From the NCBI RefSeq assembly GCF_029867415.1, contig NW_026705786.1, positions 186,001 through 250,000 of the forward strand: 64,000 nt of DNA. The letters are read 5' to 3'. Below, piece by piece: positions 12,339 through 24,737 of this stretch. This DNA comes from Vicia villosa (lineage: Eukaryota > Streptophyta > Magnoliopsida > Fabales > Fabaceae). The position numbers were made by a program, and so were the translations under genes. Below the pieces are notes generated by a model that searched no databases, was not told where the DNA came from, and was given only the letters and a program-made list of their open reading frames with translations. Each line of letters opens with the position of its first letter. Position 1 is the stretch's first letter.

Positions 12339-12358
12339 GCTGCCCCTATTCAATCTTC
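12339..12358 (-). other. Element B polypurine tract
   Basis: On the minus strand GAAGATTGAATAGGGGCAGC directly precedes the 3' LTR start TGTTGC. The AGGGGCAGC ending matches the tracts of E (38191-38200) and F (51567-51575). It primes plus-strand DNA synthesis. Confidence 0.85.
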
Positions 12359-12540
12359 TTAAACCTGAATGTACGAACGACACAAGTTCTGGACATTTGA
12401 GGTGTAAGTGGATTGAATACCAAAGAACCCAAAAATTTGCACTTTGGAGTAACAACTCTGAATAGACGTTTGTAGTTGTGATTTTGAAAGAGGCCACTAA
12501 TTACCACTGACTCCAGACATAAACAAGAGGCGCTAGTCAA

Positions 12541-13420
12541 CTATTGGGCCTTTGCCGATAACAACCGGACTTTGAAGGAAAGGACCAATAACAATCAGCC
12601 ATAACCGAAGGATGCCTGTAACCACATGACTTTAAGGAAAAGGCTGGTAACCACTAGACTCGACCAAGGGATGCCCGTAACAACAGGACTTTTACTGGTA
12701 ACAATCAGACTTTAAAGGATGCCTGTAACAACAGGACTTTTAAGGAACAGGCTAGTAGCAACTAGAACTGACCAAGGATGCCTGTAACAACAGGACTTTT
12801 GCTGGTAACAACCAGACTTTAAAGGAGAGGGCCAATAATAATCGGACCTGACTGAAGGATGCCTGTAACCACAGGACTTTAAGGAACAGACTAGTAACAA
12901 CTAGAACTGACCAAAGGGTGCCTATAACAATAGGACTTTAAAGGAACAGACTAGTAACAACTAGAACTGACCAAAGGATGCCTATAACAATAGGACTTTA
13001 GAGGAACAGACTAGTGACAACTAGAGCTGACCCAAGGATGCCTATAACAATAGGACTTTAGAGGAACAGACTAGTGACAACTAGAGCTGACCCAAGGATG
13101 CCTGTAACAACAGGACTTAAAAGGAACAGACTAGTAACAACTAGAACTGACCAAAGGATGCCTATAACAATAGGACTTTCGCTGGTGACAACCAGAATTT
13201 GAAGGGTGCCCATAACCATGGGACTTTAATGAAAGAGATGCCAATAATCATTGGGCTTGACTGAAGGAGACCAGTAATGACTAGACTCTTATTGGGGATG
13301 TTTATGAACACTGAATTCGAAAGAGATGCCAATAACCATTGGGCTTGACTGAAAGAAAGGCTAGTGACAACTAGAACCAATCCGGGGATGCCAGTAAACA
13401 CTGGGCTTTCAAGAAGACAT
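12541..13420. repeat. Hairpin minisatellite 1 of element B
   Basis: About 25 short inverted repeats occur, roughly two per 60-bp unit. Each has 5-bp arms around a 4-base loop, mostly AACA, GACA or AACC. Perfect versions include CCTGT/ACAGG, CTAGT/ACTAG, CTGGT/ACCAG, CCTAT/ATAGG, CCCAT/ATGGG, CCAAT/ATTGG and CCAGT/ACTGG. Spacers are GACTTT, AAGGAACAG and GACCAAGGATG-like words. Related single hairpins continue to 14757. Confidence 0.9.
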
Positions 13421-14400
13421 TGATGCTTGCGGAGTGCAAGAACTACATGAATCCCACAGGCCAACAGGCGGGGTATAACTCTTCAAAAAGTGGCAATCAT
13501 TCGAATTGCCACACACCAAGTATGGTTATCCAAATGATCGAGATAGGAGACATTACTCTCACTTCAATTGCACTCGGCAAACGGGAAAATAACCACGGAG
13601 GCTAGTGACCACTAGACTCGACTAGAAGACATCAGTAAAAAACTGAAAAATCAAGGAGATATTGATGCTTGCGAAGCATAAGAATTACATAGATCCCTCA
13701 GACCACAAGGCGGAGTGTAACTCTTCAAGGGTGGCAATCATTCGAATTGCCACACACCAAGTATGGATTTCAAATGATTGAAAAATGAGATGGGTTGAAT
13801 GCCCACCCTCATTCGCACTCTATTATGCACGCGGCACGCGGGAAAATAACCCAAAACAAGACTAGTAACGACTAGACTCGACACGCGGATGACAGTAACC
13901 ACTGAACATTCACGGAGATGTTGATGCTTGCGAAGCATAAGAGTTACATGGATCCCACAGGCCAAAAGGCGGGGTGTACTCTTCAAAAGTGGCATTCATT
14001 CGAGTTGCCACACACCAAGTATGACTACCCAAATGATTGAAAAATGAGATGGGTTGAATGCCCATCCTCATTCGCACTCTAATCTGCACGCAGCACACGG
14101 GAAAATAACTGAGGCAACCTTGCGAGAAGCAAGAGATATCCCTTATGCAAAAGGCAGTAAAGGGGACTCACAAAAAGTGAATACAAAGAGAGGACTGGTG
14201 ACGACCAGACTCTGTTAGATGATGCCAGTAAACACTGGACTTTGAAAGAGGTATTGTTACATATGGAACATAAGAACTACATGATTCCCTCAGGCCAAAA
14301 GGCGGAGTGTAATTCTACAAGAGCGACAATCATTCGAATTGCCACACACAAAGTACGGTTTATCCAAACGATTGAACTTAGCACGGGAAATAACCAAAAC
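13421..14400. repeat. Long-period repeat of element B (about four units)
   Basis: Degenerate units of about 240-330 bp start near 13425, 13663, 13917 and 14243. Each has a TTGATGCTTGCGAAGCATAAG-like start (arms TGCTT/AAGCA around GCG), then GGATCCC, CAGGCCAAAAGGCGGGGTGT, a CATTCGAATTGCCACACACC block and a GGGAAAATAACC end. No coding potential is seen. Confidence 0.75.
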
Positions 14401-14914
14401 ATACAATGATCTTAACGAAGAAAGACTTTGTATCCAATCCACACTAGAGGGAGAAAGTGAGACTTCTTCTGGGGATATATTACTTTATGCTCTCGGAGCA
14501 CATACAAACTTGGCTTATATATAGATGCATGTTTGAATTTTTCTTTAGCGTAATGCTCCCTTTTCATGGAAATGCTACGCGTTTTTGTAGATGCAATGTG
14601 AATGCAATGATTACTATATGCAGAGATACCGAGGGCCCTTTAGAGAATATTCCACTGACTTGTTGACCGAGCTTCGTCTCTGATCTCGGGAGATATAAAC
14701 ACCAGGGAGAATCCCCTTAGTGTTGTGAACTCTGTGGAGATGCCAATAGACATTGGACTTTAACTTGCAGGATATACTTCTGATTGTTAACTTGAAGAAT
14801 AATTTCTGACTTCTCACCATGTGCCATTGCTTGGAGATTTTCATCTTGAGGAGATTCCCTCAATACACCATGTTGGGGGTGAGAAATATTGATGAGGAAC
14901 CCTTGTTGGGAGGA
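14401..14914. other. Element B internal non-coding stretch
   Basis: No recognisable ORF. It has one further hairpin CCAAT/ATTGG around AGAC near 14743 and AT-rich sequence with no clear repeat otherwise. Confidence 0.5.
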
Positions 14915-15085
14915 TTGGAACACTCCTAGGAGAAATAAACTCCTATACTTGGGGAGAGAATGAATTCTCAGGAGAAATAAACTCCTATGCTCGGGAAGAG
15001 ACTTTTCTAGGAGAAATAAACTCCTATGCTCGAGGAATGGAATCAACTCTCAGGAGAAATAAACTCCTATGCTTGGGGAGAGAGT
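14915..15085. repeat. Four-unit repeat with an invariant hairpin (element B)
   Basis: The 17-base word AGGAGAAATAAACTCCT (arms AGGAG/CTCCT) occurs four times at a spacing of about 40-50 bp, separated by variable GGGGAGAGAATGAA-like sequence. Confidence 0.8.
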
Positions 15086-15129
15086 AACTTGTTGGGGGAA
15101 AGCATTATGATACTTATCAACTTCGTGAG

Positions 15130-16020
15130 GGTCAACTGCACTTTACAAGTGAATGACGGTTTCTTCAATACAAACCAAAGGAGTATGCCCCAGGCCGCTT
15201 GACTTGTGAAGATATCTGATTCATCGAAGACATTTACCTCGAAAGGATCCTTACACCACCATTACTTGAGAAAATCTGCCCCAGCATATTCATACATTTG
15301 AAATATTCTTTCTCTTGATCCACGGATCCTTGAAGAGATTTGTCGAATCTCGAGGAAATTGCCCCAGATTGAGTGAGCTTGAGAGATTCCTCGACGTCAC
15401 TACTTCAGATCGATTGAAATCAAGAGAGATTCCTCGACTTGATTATCCCTGATTGGTCGAATTTGAGATGTCAAACCTTGATTTTCTTGCCCCAGATAGG
15501 CTGAACTCACGAGAGAGATTCCTCATCGTGACTGCTTCAGATGGATTAAAATCAAGAGAGAGATTCCTCGACTTGATTAATCCAGATTTATTGAATTTGA
15601 GATGTCAAACTCGATTTGATTGCCCCAGATCGGTCGAACTCACGAGAGAGATTCCTCGTCGTGACTGCCCCTGATAATGCACACCTTATCAGAATCCTCA
15701 AGCTTACTTCCCTTGAAGTCAACCAAACTGTGGAAGCAACTTTAGCATACTCGATGGAGTCTTCAAACTCTTCCTCTCAGGGTACTTAATCAACATGCAT
15801 CTACTCAACAGAGTATTCAGACTTCTCTCCTCAGGGTAATCAATCAAAGAAGGTATCAACTGATTTGCTCAATGGAGAATTCAACCCATTCCCCTCAGGA
15901 TAACCAATCAAGAATATTATCAAACTGATCAGACTCAACGGAGTGTTCAGGCATTTGTCCTTTAATAACCAAACAACGAGGGCATCAAACTTCATACGCT
16001 CAAAGGAGCCTTCAAACAAC
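15130..16020. repeat. Hairpin minisatellites 2 and 3 of element B
   Basis: Between 15418 and 15664 four copies of the core GAGAGATTCCTCG are enclosed by arms that alternate AATCAAG/CTTGATT (15418-15444, 15550-15578) and TCACGA/TCGTGA (15507-15531, 15640-15664). Between 15745 and 16010 four-to-five-base arms ACTC/GAGT, TACTC/GAGTA, CTC/GAG and GCTC/GAGC surround loops such as AACA, AACG and AAAG. Confidence 0.8.
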
Positions 16021-17435
16021 TTGCTTTGATAATGATTTCATTTTCCTCTACGAAGTTCTCAAGTCTCTTTTATTTTAACATGATCAAGCTCCTCATGGAT
16101 TCTCATCATGGAAATTTCCTTGATGTTTAAGCAAATATCTTGTATGCAAAAGAATATTAATTCTTAGAATGACAATTCTAACGCAAAGCCTATGCTAGTC
16201 TTGAAGTTTAAAAACTTTTTATGCAATGAGGTGGCCACCTCTTGTGAATGAAATGTAAAGCGGGCATACGATACCAACACAGATATGTGTTATGCTTCAT
16301 TGGGAGTCAGTTAAACGCTATCTCATTGGAGTGCGTTTTCAAAATAAACCCTACTTCAATTAGGACTTTTGAGGGTTGTAACTTGGCCTGGTTCAGGGTT
16401 TTTAGAAAAAGGATTTTTAGGCTCAAAATTATTTGGTGCCCACCCCCTTCATGATGTTCTCCACTCCTAAGTTCAATTAACTCAACATGAATGCTCATCC
16501 CTCACAAGGAATTTTCGAAATGGTTGAGGAATCAATGAGGTTCTTCGGACATGGCAGTCGCTCACCTTTTATTCTTTTGATTCATTATCACACGACTTTG
16601 TTCTTGCTTTATTTTTTCCATCCCTTTTTTTTTCTATTGCCATATTCTTTTCTTTATCCTTTTCTTTTCTTTTTTTTTGCAATATTTTTTTCTTTTTCTT
16701 TCTTGAACAAGTCGTGTGACCTCGCATTGTTTTTGATTCGTTGGAAGTGATTGCGACTGCCTCATTCCATGATTAATGAAGAATTACCATTGTGGCATCA
16801 TCATCTTTTGTCCTCTTGGTAGGTGAAGGATAACCATCACGGTTTTAAATTTCCTCAACCTTTTGAAGGATAACCATTGTTGTATCCTTAGATGCATACC
16901 ATTTGTGAGTTTTGAACACTTGATCAAGTTAAATGAACACTACCCTGCCCAGGATTAAAAATAAGGGTTTTTTTTTTTATAAAACAAGAAACTCCTCCTT
17001 CAAGGCTCAAAGGGGTTAACGAGGGTCTATCTCCCTTATATCTCCGGTGTTTAAGGATTTGAAACAATGCCTGTACATCATCAGTAGGATTTTATTCAAA
17101 AACACACAATTAGGGATTTTGCATTTTTTTTATCATCATTCTCCCTCCGCTCGTTGCCTAAGCAAGCGATTAGTAAAGGTTGGTATCGTAATGCCAAAAC
17201 AAATTTTATGAGTGAAAATGAAAGGATTACTTCAAGACAAACATACTCTTTTATTATGATTTTCATTCGAAAATTAACAAATTTTTACATGCTAGCAATG
17301 CTTAAACAGACAAAGAAAGATTACAAATGAAAATGCAGTAAAGAACTAAATGAATTCCATTGTTGAGGAGACTTGACTCCGTCTGGACTTATTGTTCTTG
17401 AATGCTTTTTGCAGTTTTGATATCTCATAGGGACT
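16021..17435 (-). other. Element B non-coding region 3' of gag, with a block shared with element F
   Basis: No ORF is recognised. On the minus strand 16447-16310 has a block (TTTTGAGCCT, then GAACCAGGCCAA, then CAAAAGTCCTAATTGA) that also occurs on the plus strand of F at 48273-48405. The stretch 16600-16700 is pyrimidine-rich; 17040-17340 shows nothing else. Confidence 0.6.
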
Positions 17436-18614
17436 TCAATTTATGCATAAACCTCTTGGAGTGAACGTGATTGCTTTGGAATCAACGAGGTCTTGAACTT
17501 TGTCTTTGAATGGCTGACAGTTCTCGGTTGAATGACCAGGTGCCCCACCATGGTAGTCACAACTGACATTTGGATCAAATCCCAAAGGATAAGGAGAACA
17601 TACGGGGTTCAGTTGCTTGGGCTCCACCAAAGAATTCTTGAACAAAGGGGAGAACAAGTCACTATAAGACATAGGAACCTTGTCGTACACTCTTTTTGGC
17701 TTCCTGAACCTCTGTCTCGGGTACCAACTTCGTTCAGGCATCTTGCCCTTTTGATTAGGCTGAGGACTAGGCAAAGACGGAGAATCTTGAACCCAGGATG
17801 GTGGAGAATTCTTATGACTTGAGGTAGACCCATGATAGAAGACAGAATCAACCTTCTCTTCAACAGTTGGGATCAAATTGCCTTGCACATTCAAACCATC
17901 AGGGTTGACCATAATCACCTTGGAATCGATGAGCTCTTGGACTTTATACTTCAGCGCCTTACAATTCTCAATGTCGTGACCATGTGCCCCAGAATGAAAT
18001 TCACAGTGAGCGTTGGCATCATGATCAGGGGGAAGCTTTTTGGGCATGGTCAAATTGCGTAGCTCAATCAATTGAAGTTCTAGCAAGTGAGGGAGTAATT
18101 GAGCATAAGGTATCGGAATCGAATCGAAAACCGCCTCGGGCATCTTAGGTCTTTGTCCATATACTTGGCCCTTCCGATTCATTTTAGGAACATGAACTGG
18201 TTGACGAGGAAGTTTTGCCACTTGAGGTCGAGAAAGAACTACCTGAGGAATCCCTTGAACAGGAGGAGATCCATATGAAGGAAAAAGATCGACAACCTCT
18301 GTTGCAGCAGGAACATCATCATTTTCCTTTCTCAATACCGTCTTCAGAACTTCCATGACCAGACTCACTTGAGTCTTCAATTGACTGTTTTCCTCCTTCA
18401 ACACACCCTGATCATGGGTCAAAACTTGTATCTTCATCATAAGATGACCCATCTGGGCCCTCATCTCATCCATCTCGTTGCGGAGTCGTTCCATAGTTGA
18501 TCTCAAAGTATGTGGCAGTGAGAAGTCCAATCTGTTGTTGATGCCAAAATCTGAATATAAAGGGCCCCATAAGCTTCTGGAAGAACTATGAAATGCATGA
18601 TAGTATGAATGCAT
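17436..18614 (-). CDS. Element B shortened Gag-like protein (coiled coil plus two zinc knuckles)
   Basis: A single open frame of 392 codons starts at ATG (18612-18614). Residues about 35-95 form a heptad-like, Glu/Lys-rich segment starting TMERLRNEMDEMRAQMGHLM and probably make a coiled coil. The C-terminal half holds two zinc-knuckle-like motifs, CEFHSGAHGHDIENC and CDYHGGAPGHSTENC, each followed by a KVQ(E/D)L(I/V)DSK segment and preceded by a similar Pro/Leu-rich stretch, which suggests an internal duplication. The retrotransposon Gag core domain (seen in A as the WEDLVVAFYKQY region) is missing, and so is all of pol. The intact frame in a young insertion suggests that the product may still serve assembly with a helper element's proteins, but that is inference. 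Confidence 0.75.
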   Translation of the reverse strand: MHSYYHAFHSSSRSLWGPLYSDFGINNRLDFSLPHTLRSTMERLRNEMDEMRAQMGHLMMKIQVLTHDQGVLKEENSQLKTQVSLVMEVLKTVLRKENDDVPAATEVVDLFPSYGSPPVQGIPQVVLSRPQVAKLPRQPVHVPKMNRKGQVYGQRPKMPEAVFDSIPIPYAQLLPHLLELQLIELRNLTMPKKLPPDHDANAHCEFHSGAHGHDIENCKALKYKVQELIDSKVIMVNPDGLNVQGNLIPTVEEKVDSVFYHGSTSSHKNSPPSWVQDSPSLPSPQPNQKGKMPERSWYPRQRFRKPKRVYDKVPMSYSDLFSPLFKNSLVEPKQLNPVCSPYPLGFDPNVSCDYHGGAPGHSTENCQPFKDKVQDLVDSKAITFTPRGLCIN

Positions 18615-19465
18615 GTTTTATTTATGGAGAATCCTAAAGTCTTTTCACACTTTTTGTTTCTCTTTTATCCTTCTTTCTTTTTTGTGCATATAGTATCTTT
18701 TTTTTCTTTTCCTTTTTTTTTCTGTTTTTCTACTTTTTTTGTTTCCTCCTTTTTTGGAAATATACTTTAGGATCCCCCACAAATGAAGTGGATACAACAA
18801 TGATGTTATGCAATGCAAAAGCATGGGATCAAGGGTCCACATAATCTGAATAACCGTTGTACGATCTTCTGAATAACTGATACAGGTCAGATGTTATGAG
18901 ATCAAAGGTCCGACACCTTTTTAAATACCAGGAGAACCAATAGTCACAAACAGAAAAGAATAGTCACCAACGGTACCTGTCATGTATATCCCACCCCACT
19001 CACAGGTGAATCTAGGTCAAGGTAGGTCAAAAGGTCTCCAGCGTTAACAATTCTCCTGAAACACCATCATTGTTGCAAATACATGCCAACAACGGTATCT
19101 CATTTGAATCTCAATTGGTCGTGGGTCTCATGATCGCAATCAACAGAACCTGACATTTTGTTGGCGTCATGACTATCCACTCTATCCTAGGTATCCTATG
19201 TGTCGACTCTGGCCTGGGTATTGGGCCTTTTACCTCATAGAACATCCCACCCAACCTGCAAAACAAAGCAGAAAAATATGTGGTCCCCACGGGGACCCAT
19301 AATATAGTCCAGATGCATGATATGCAAGCGGAAAATAAACATGATATGCAAGCATATATACAACATGTAAACAAATAAACAAACAAACAAAGAAACACCC
19401 AATAAACAAACAAACAAAGGCTAGGATCGACTCGCTAAGAACGGACCAGCACAGGTCTAGCAACG
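18615..19465 (-). other. Element B leader between primer site and gag
   Basis: No ORF of note. The part just 5' of gag (18640-18760) is A-rich on the coding strand. A run of AAAC units lies at 19370-19420. Splice sites could not be judged. Confidence 0.5.
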
Positions 19466-19483
19466 TCCCCAGCAGAGTCGCCA
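19466..19483 (-). other. Element B primer-binding site (tRNA-Arg type)
   Basis: The minus strand reads TGGCGACTCTGCTGGGGA two bases inside the right LTR. Ogre elements are known to use a tRNA-Arg primer; the match here follows that pattern. The site of A (29442-29459) differs by one base. Confidence 0.85.
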
Positions 19484-19485
19484 GC

Positions 19486-22400
19486 TGTCGCTACCGCGAA
19501 AAATGAATCAGAGTCGCCACTAATATATTTATCCCATCACGGGAAAGGAATACCAGAAAACCTAACTCAGAATAAGAACAAGGTCTTTCGACCAGAGAAC
19601 AGGGCACGGGAGTCGGTTACGCAAGGGGAAGGTGCTAGCACCCCTCACGCCCATCGTACTCGATGGTATCCACCTATGTTTGTTTCTAGCTAAAGGGTGT
19701 ATATCTATGTCTAAGACCTAAATGCGAATGCATGCAAAATAAACACGGGGAAAAGAAGGAATTATTTACAAGTGTGCTCGCTTAGGCCCCGCGACCCAAT
19801 GCCTACGTATCCCTTACAAGGAATCAGAGCAACCGTAGTTCGGCTCCATAGTTTCCATTTGTTTTGTGTTTTTTAGTTGAACAGCGGTTAAGGTCACAAT
19901 CCACGATGCTCGACCTTTGGAGACTTATACGCCTAGTTTTGGAAAGGACTTAACTTGTTCTTAAGCGCCTAACAAGGCAAAAGAATGAACTTGGGTTTGT
20001 GTTTTTTATGTAACTACATGATGAACAAAACCCAATACAAGGTTTCGCACCACTTCGTCACTTTGTTTTAATTTGAGCCTTTATTAAGTGTTTTAAATGT
20101 TTTTAGTCGGGTATTTTTTAAGGGAATTTACTTTGCGATTAGAATCACATACAATGTATAATGATCGAGAAGCAGATTAGGGAATGAATCCCACTCACTT
20201 CTATCCCATTATATAATGTTCAAGAAACAGATTAGGGAATGAATCCCACTCATTTCTATCCCATTAATTAATGTTTGAGAAACAGATTAGGGAATGAATC
20301 CCACTCATTTCTCTCCCATTAAGTAGTGACCGAGAAACAGATTAGGGAATGAATCCCACTCATTTCTATGCCACTAAGTGATTGAGAAACAGATTAGGGA
20401 ATGAATCCCACTCATTTCTCTATCACTTTCTTAATGTGATTCGCATCTCTATTTATTAATGTTTTAATGTTGAAAAAGAAAAAGAATGAACAAAGGGGAA
20501 CTAACATATCTTCTAATCTAAGTTATTATAATCTACAAATGGCCCTAAGGTTAAGGATAACTATCCTAACCTACCTCAATTCCTCTTAACAAAGAAGGAA
20601 GAGTCTAAGGGAACATGGCAAAAGAATGGAGTTACAACTCCGACAAGATAAGAAGAGAGCCCTAGGGCAGTAGCAAACCAAGGAAATAAGTGTCCTAAAT
20701 CAAACACAAAAGCCATATGGCACTACACGAAAATATTCACAAAGAGTTACCAAAGTATCGCATAAATCGTCACTTAACAATTAGCGAACAAACATCCATT
20801 AATCAAAACAAAAAGCAAATGAAAACATGAACAAAGCTTAAAGTCAGTAGAAATTAGTTCATTTATGGGTCCAAGACCTTATACCAATCTATGTTAGTCA
20901 ATTAACTTGAAACAAACAAAGTTCTAACAAAACTATACAAAACTAGGTCAAAACTAGTTAATAGAATTCAAATTAGGAGTGAAGTTAGAAAGATGTAATC
21001 AAATGCTATGAGTCAGTAGCTAATGACCTCTAAAAGGTGTCTAAGCAATCACAAAACAAGTCAAGAAGTTTCATACAAAATTATAGGTCATTCGGACAAA
21101 TTATAGTACAATCGTTAACCAAAGGTAAGTTATTTACATGTAAGAAAGGAAATTTAAGCAAAGCATGAAAGTATGACTTAAAATTCACAACTCAGGTCCT
21201 AAAACCTCTTAAACAATCCTAGGGATGTCCTCAAAAAGTATTAAAAGTATTTTACAATTGCATCATCATTTACGGGTAAAAACAAACAACAAACACACGC
21301 AAACACACAATAATCGAACGCTAAAGGAACTAGCCTAAAAAACATACCAAAATTTAGAATCAGGACTTCCTCTTTAATACATGACATTCTACATACCTCT
21401 ACTGAATGTACACAAAAAGAAGTGAAAAAAATCAGTTTGCAAGTTATTCAATCAAGCCTAAACGCACAAGGTACCTAAACCGAAACAAAATCGACTACAC
21501 TTTAGAAAATAGTCCATTAAAAATACCAAGATAAGTCCTAAAATTCTTAGAAAAATATTACAATTATCTACACACATTAAACTATCTAAAATATATTATT
21601 ATGGATTTTTTATTTGAAGGAAAACTGGTCAATGAGTCAAAAGTTATGGGAGAAACAATATTGAAAACAAAATCTAAATCTGCCTAGAACTGGGGGTGAA
21701 CTAGCAATTAGCAATGAATTGAATCTATGTGTTAGCGCGTATGGGCCTATTACAGGGGTGTGGAAAACGAAAGAAAAGAGCCCAATTGACAAAACCCAAT
21801 ACTCCTTGAGCCATTATTACTTGTTTCGATTTATACTTCCATTTCATGTTGGTATACAGCAAGGTAATAGTATTTCAATTCATTTCATCATCATGCCTTA
21901 CACGATTACATTACATCAGCATATCCATCTTTATTAATCAGCATGTGCCCTTTTATGAGAATCTCTAATTTTCATTACTGCATGTAACATAAAGCATGTA
22001 AAGATGTTATCAATGGGTCACCTTATGAGTAAGTTACTACAAGACAAAACCAGGTGGAGCCAATCACAAGCCACCACCTCACATGCCAAATATTATCACA
22101 AAGAAACAAAAAGAATAATAATAAGAAACACCCAGCATGCGAGTCACGTGAACAGTACCATGGGGTACTGTTCATCGTCTTCCCCAAACAAATCACCGCC
22201 ATCCTCGGCGGCGCCGGCGACGGCCGGTCCCTGAGAACGACAAACGAGACCACCTCCCCCCTTGTTTTTCCGCGTAGATCACAGATCCGGCCTTAGATTT
22301 CTTTAATTCTTTCTCTAACCCACAAACCGAACCAATCTTTATAAACCCTAACATTCAAAGCTTCCCCTAAATCACACAAAATTGATACCAAAACAATCCT

Positions 22401-24737
22401 CATGCTACAAGAAACTCAAACACGTAATCCATACACTCATAAGAGGTCCGTATCACGTAAACAGAATATATGCTCAATGAATATGCAACAACTTCAATGC
22501 AAACATGGTGGTCTAAATCCTAACCCAATCCCTGATGACGGGTTCCAGGCCTATATGCTTCTAAAGCAATGAAAAGAGAGCTTACTTGTTTATTCTTGAT
22601 CAAGATTTGAAGAAAAATCTACAGCTGCTTTCCAATCCTTGCTCCTTGAGAATGATGATGACGATTTGCAGTGGAGAATGAGTGGACACTTGAGAAGTGA
22701 ACTCAATACTTGCAGCTTAAATGATGAAGATGATTGCTTCTCTTGAAAGTCATGATCACAAAATGATTATGGATGTGATTGATGAAGATGATGATGATGC
22801 TTTGAAGCTTGTATCAAGTTTCGATTGAAGCCATAAGGGTGATTGAAAGGTGATGAAGATTGTGTGAGAATGAAGATGAAGGTTGATGAGTTTTTTACAA
22901 AATTGTAACAAACTTTGTAGAGAGAGAAAGAAGAGTGATGAGAGAAAAATGGGAGCTTGGAGAGAGTGGAGTGAGAAATCGAAAGGTGAGTGAGAAGAAA
23001 AGAATTCTGAAAAACCGAAACCTCACTTGGTGAAGGGTTGGATTATATAGTGTGTGTATTGTATTATGGTGTGGCTTGTTGTAGTGTAGTATATTATTTT
23101 ACTAACTTAGTGAACAAGTTGTGATGTTTGTAGTAAGCTTTGGGTGAGCTTTTTACGTGCAGCACTTGTATGGCCGGATTTGGGAAATAGTGAATTGTAC
23201 GCGTGTTATGCCCCTGCATGCTACAAGAGACATACTTCTCTTCCATGGCAAGAACAAAATGCCCATGACCCTGACTTTGCAAGCATGTAGCTCCCTTTCT
23301 ACTCCTTTATTTGATTCAGATTCATGCTCAATGTAAAGAAGGCATGGAGGATAAAAGGTTTTATGTTTGAAGTTTCTTGAAATAAGGCCTTGAGGTACAA
23401 ACAATATGGTCACAAATATGTTGGATCTTCACTGCATGGGCCTGCATGGATTTGCATGGGTGTGACTTGGAATTGTGCCCTCGTCTTGGTCAGAACAAGG
23501 CTTGGTGAAGTCACAACTTTAGCGCTCTATAAATAGTTCACATCCCAACCAAATTGCGTGATTCTTGACTCAATGGATGGACAACATGGAGATGAAGAGA
23601 ACCATAGCAAGTTTGTACTTTGTGAGCTTTTATATTTCTCTAAAATCGACCTTAAAGTCAGCATGCCACATGCTTGATCATTTGCATGCGCTGGCGAAGA
23701 AGCTGCCTGGAAGCTTGTCTTGACTTAGTGAAATCTTCCAACTTTGAGCCCTTTTATCTCTTGATCCTTGCCCCATATGAAAAAACTCCCAACTACAATG
23801 TTGTAGAGGGCCACGAGATACACAACTTTGATGTTGGAAAAAAATTGATTTGAGGGTTGGAACTTGGTCAAAAACCTCTTGGAAGTGGCTTCCTTGCTCA
23901 TGATAGTAATGACAAAAAATAAAATAAAATGGTGGGAATGACTCCACCAGGGCTCGAGCACACGCACCAACGCTTCCAGTCAAGTTGCTTTACCATTTGT
24001 GCTGCCCATTCATTCATGTATGCTGTTCCTTTATTAATTAAAGTAGTGAATCTTGTTTCTAAGTGCCCATTTTATTATTTTCTCTATTTCCTTCAAGCCA
24101 TATCTTTTTATACAAGCCTCTAATGAAAAAACTCTCAACTACAAAGTTGTTCCTCACCATGAGAGGAATAATTTTGATGTTGGAAATTTTCCCGAAAAAT
24201 TCATTAACCAGGTATAAACTGTTGATGAAATAGACCGGTCATCCAGTGTCACAACCTTCACAATTTTCTAAGTATGAGAAATTCAATATTTATCATAGCT
24301 TCCAAAAATGGCAATTTTGGCAATCCTTTGATTTTATTTGTTTCTTTTGATTTTTCTTGATCAACTTTCCACCAAATAGTCAATATTATCCAGTTGACTC
24401 TGATTTTGACTAAAAAGTCAACATCTCCCGATTTTCCGATTTCAGATGAATTTCCGATTAATCCGTTTCCAACCCAGTTCTCAATCAACTTTCCAACCAA
24501 AGGGGGTCCAGTGAATGATATTTTGCAAGGCAACCCTATTTCCATATCCACAGTCATCTCCTGATTAAATTTTGACCAAAGATATCTTTCCCACAAAAGC
24601 TCTTTTTTTTCAATGTTGGATGGTAACCATGCTATGGATGAATATAATGGATGAATGGCCTAGATGAGGTATGCACATGAATGTAATATGAAGACCAATT
24701 GGGGAATAAATAAATGGGCAAATTTTGGGGTGCAACA
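19486..24737 (-). repeat. Element B 5' LTR (right copy)
   Basis: It has the same length (5252 bp) as the left LTR with no net indel and about 20 substitutions by eye. It carries the hairpin repeat at 20146-20439, palindrome near 22150-22173 and TATA box at 23040-23049. As the upstream LTR in minus-strand direction it would hold the active promoter. Confidence 0.95.

Noticed and set aside
12541..13420. CRISPR-like array of regular repeats
   Set aside because: Units vary, there are no unique spacers of constant length, no cas genes, and the context is a plant retrotransposon.
16487..16750. Hydrophobic 87-codon ORF as a membrane protein
   Set aside because: Hydrophobicity comes from a T-rich low-complexity tract in non-coding element B sequence.
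19111..19463. Cys/Phe/Val-rich ORFs of 77-100 codons near the B primer site
   Set aside because: They come from an AAAC simple repeat on the opposite strand and overlap the primer-site region.
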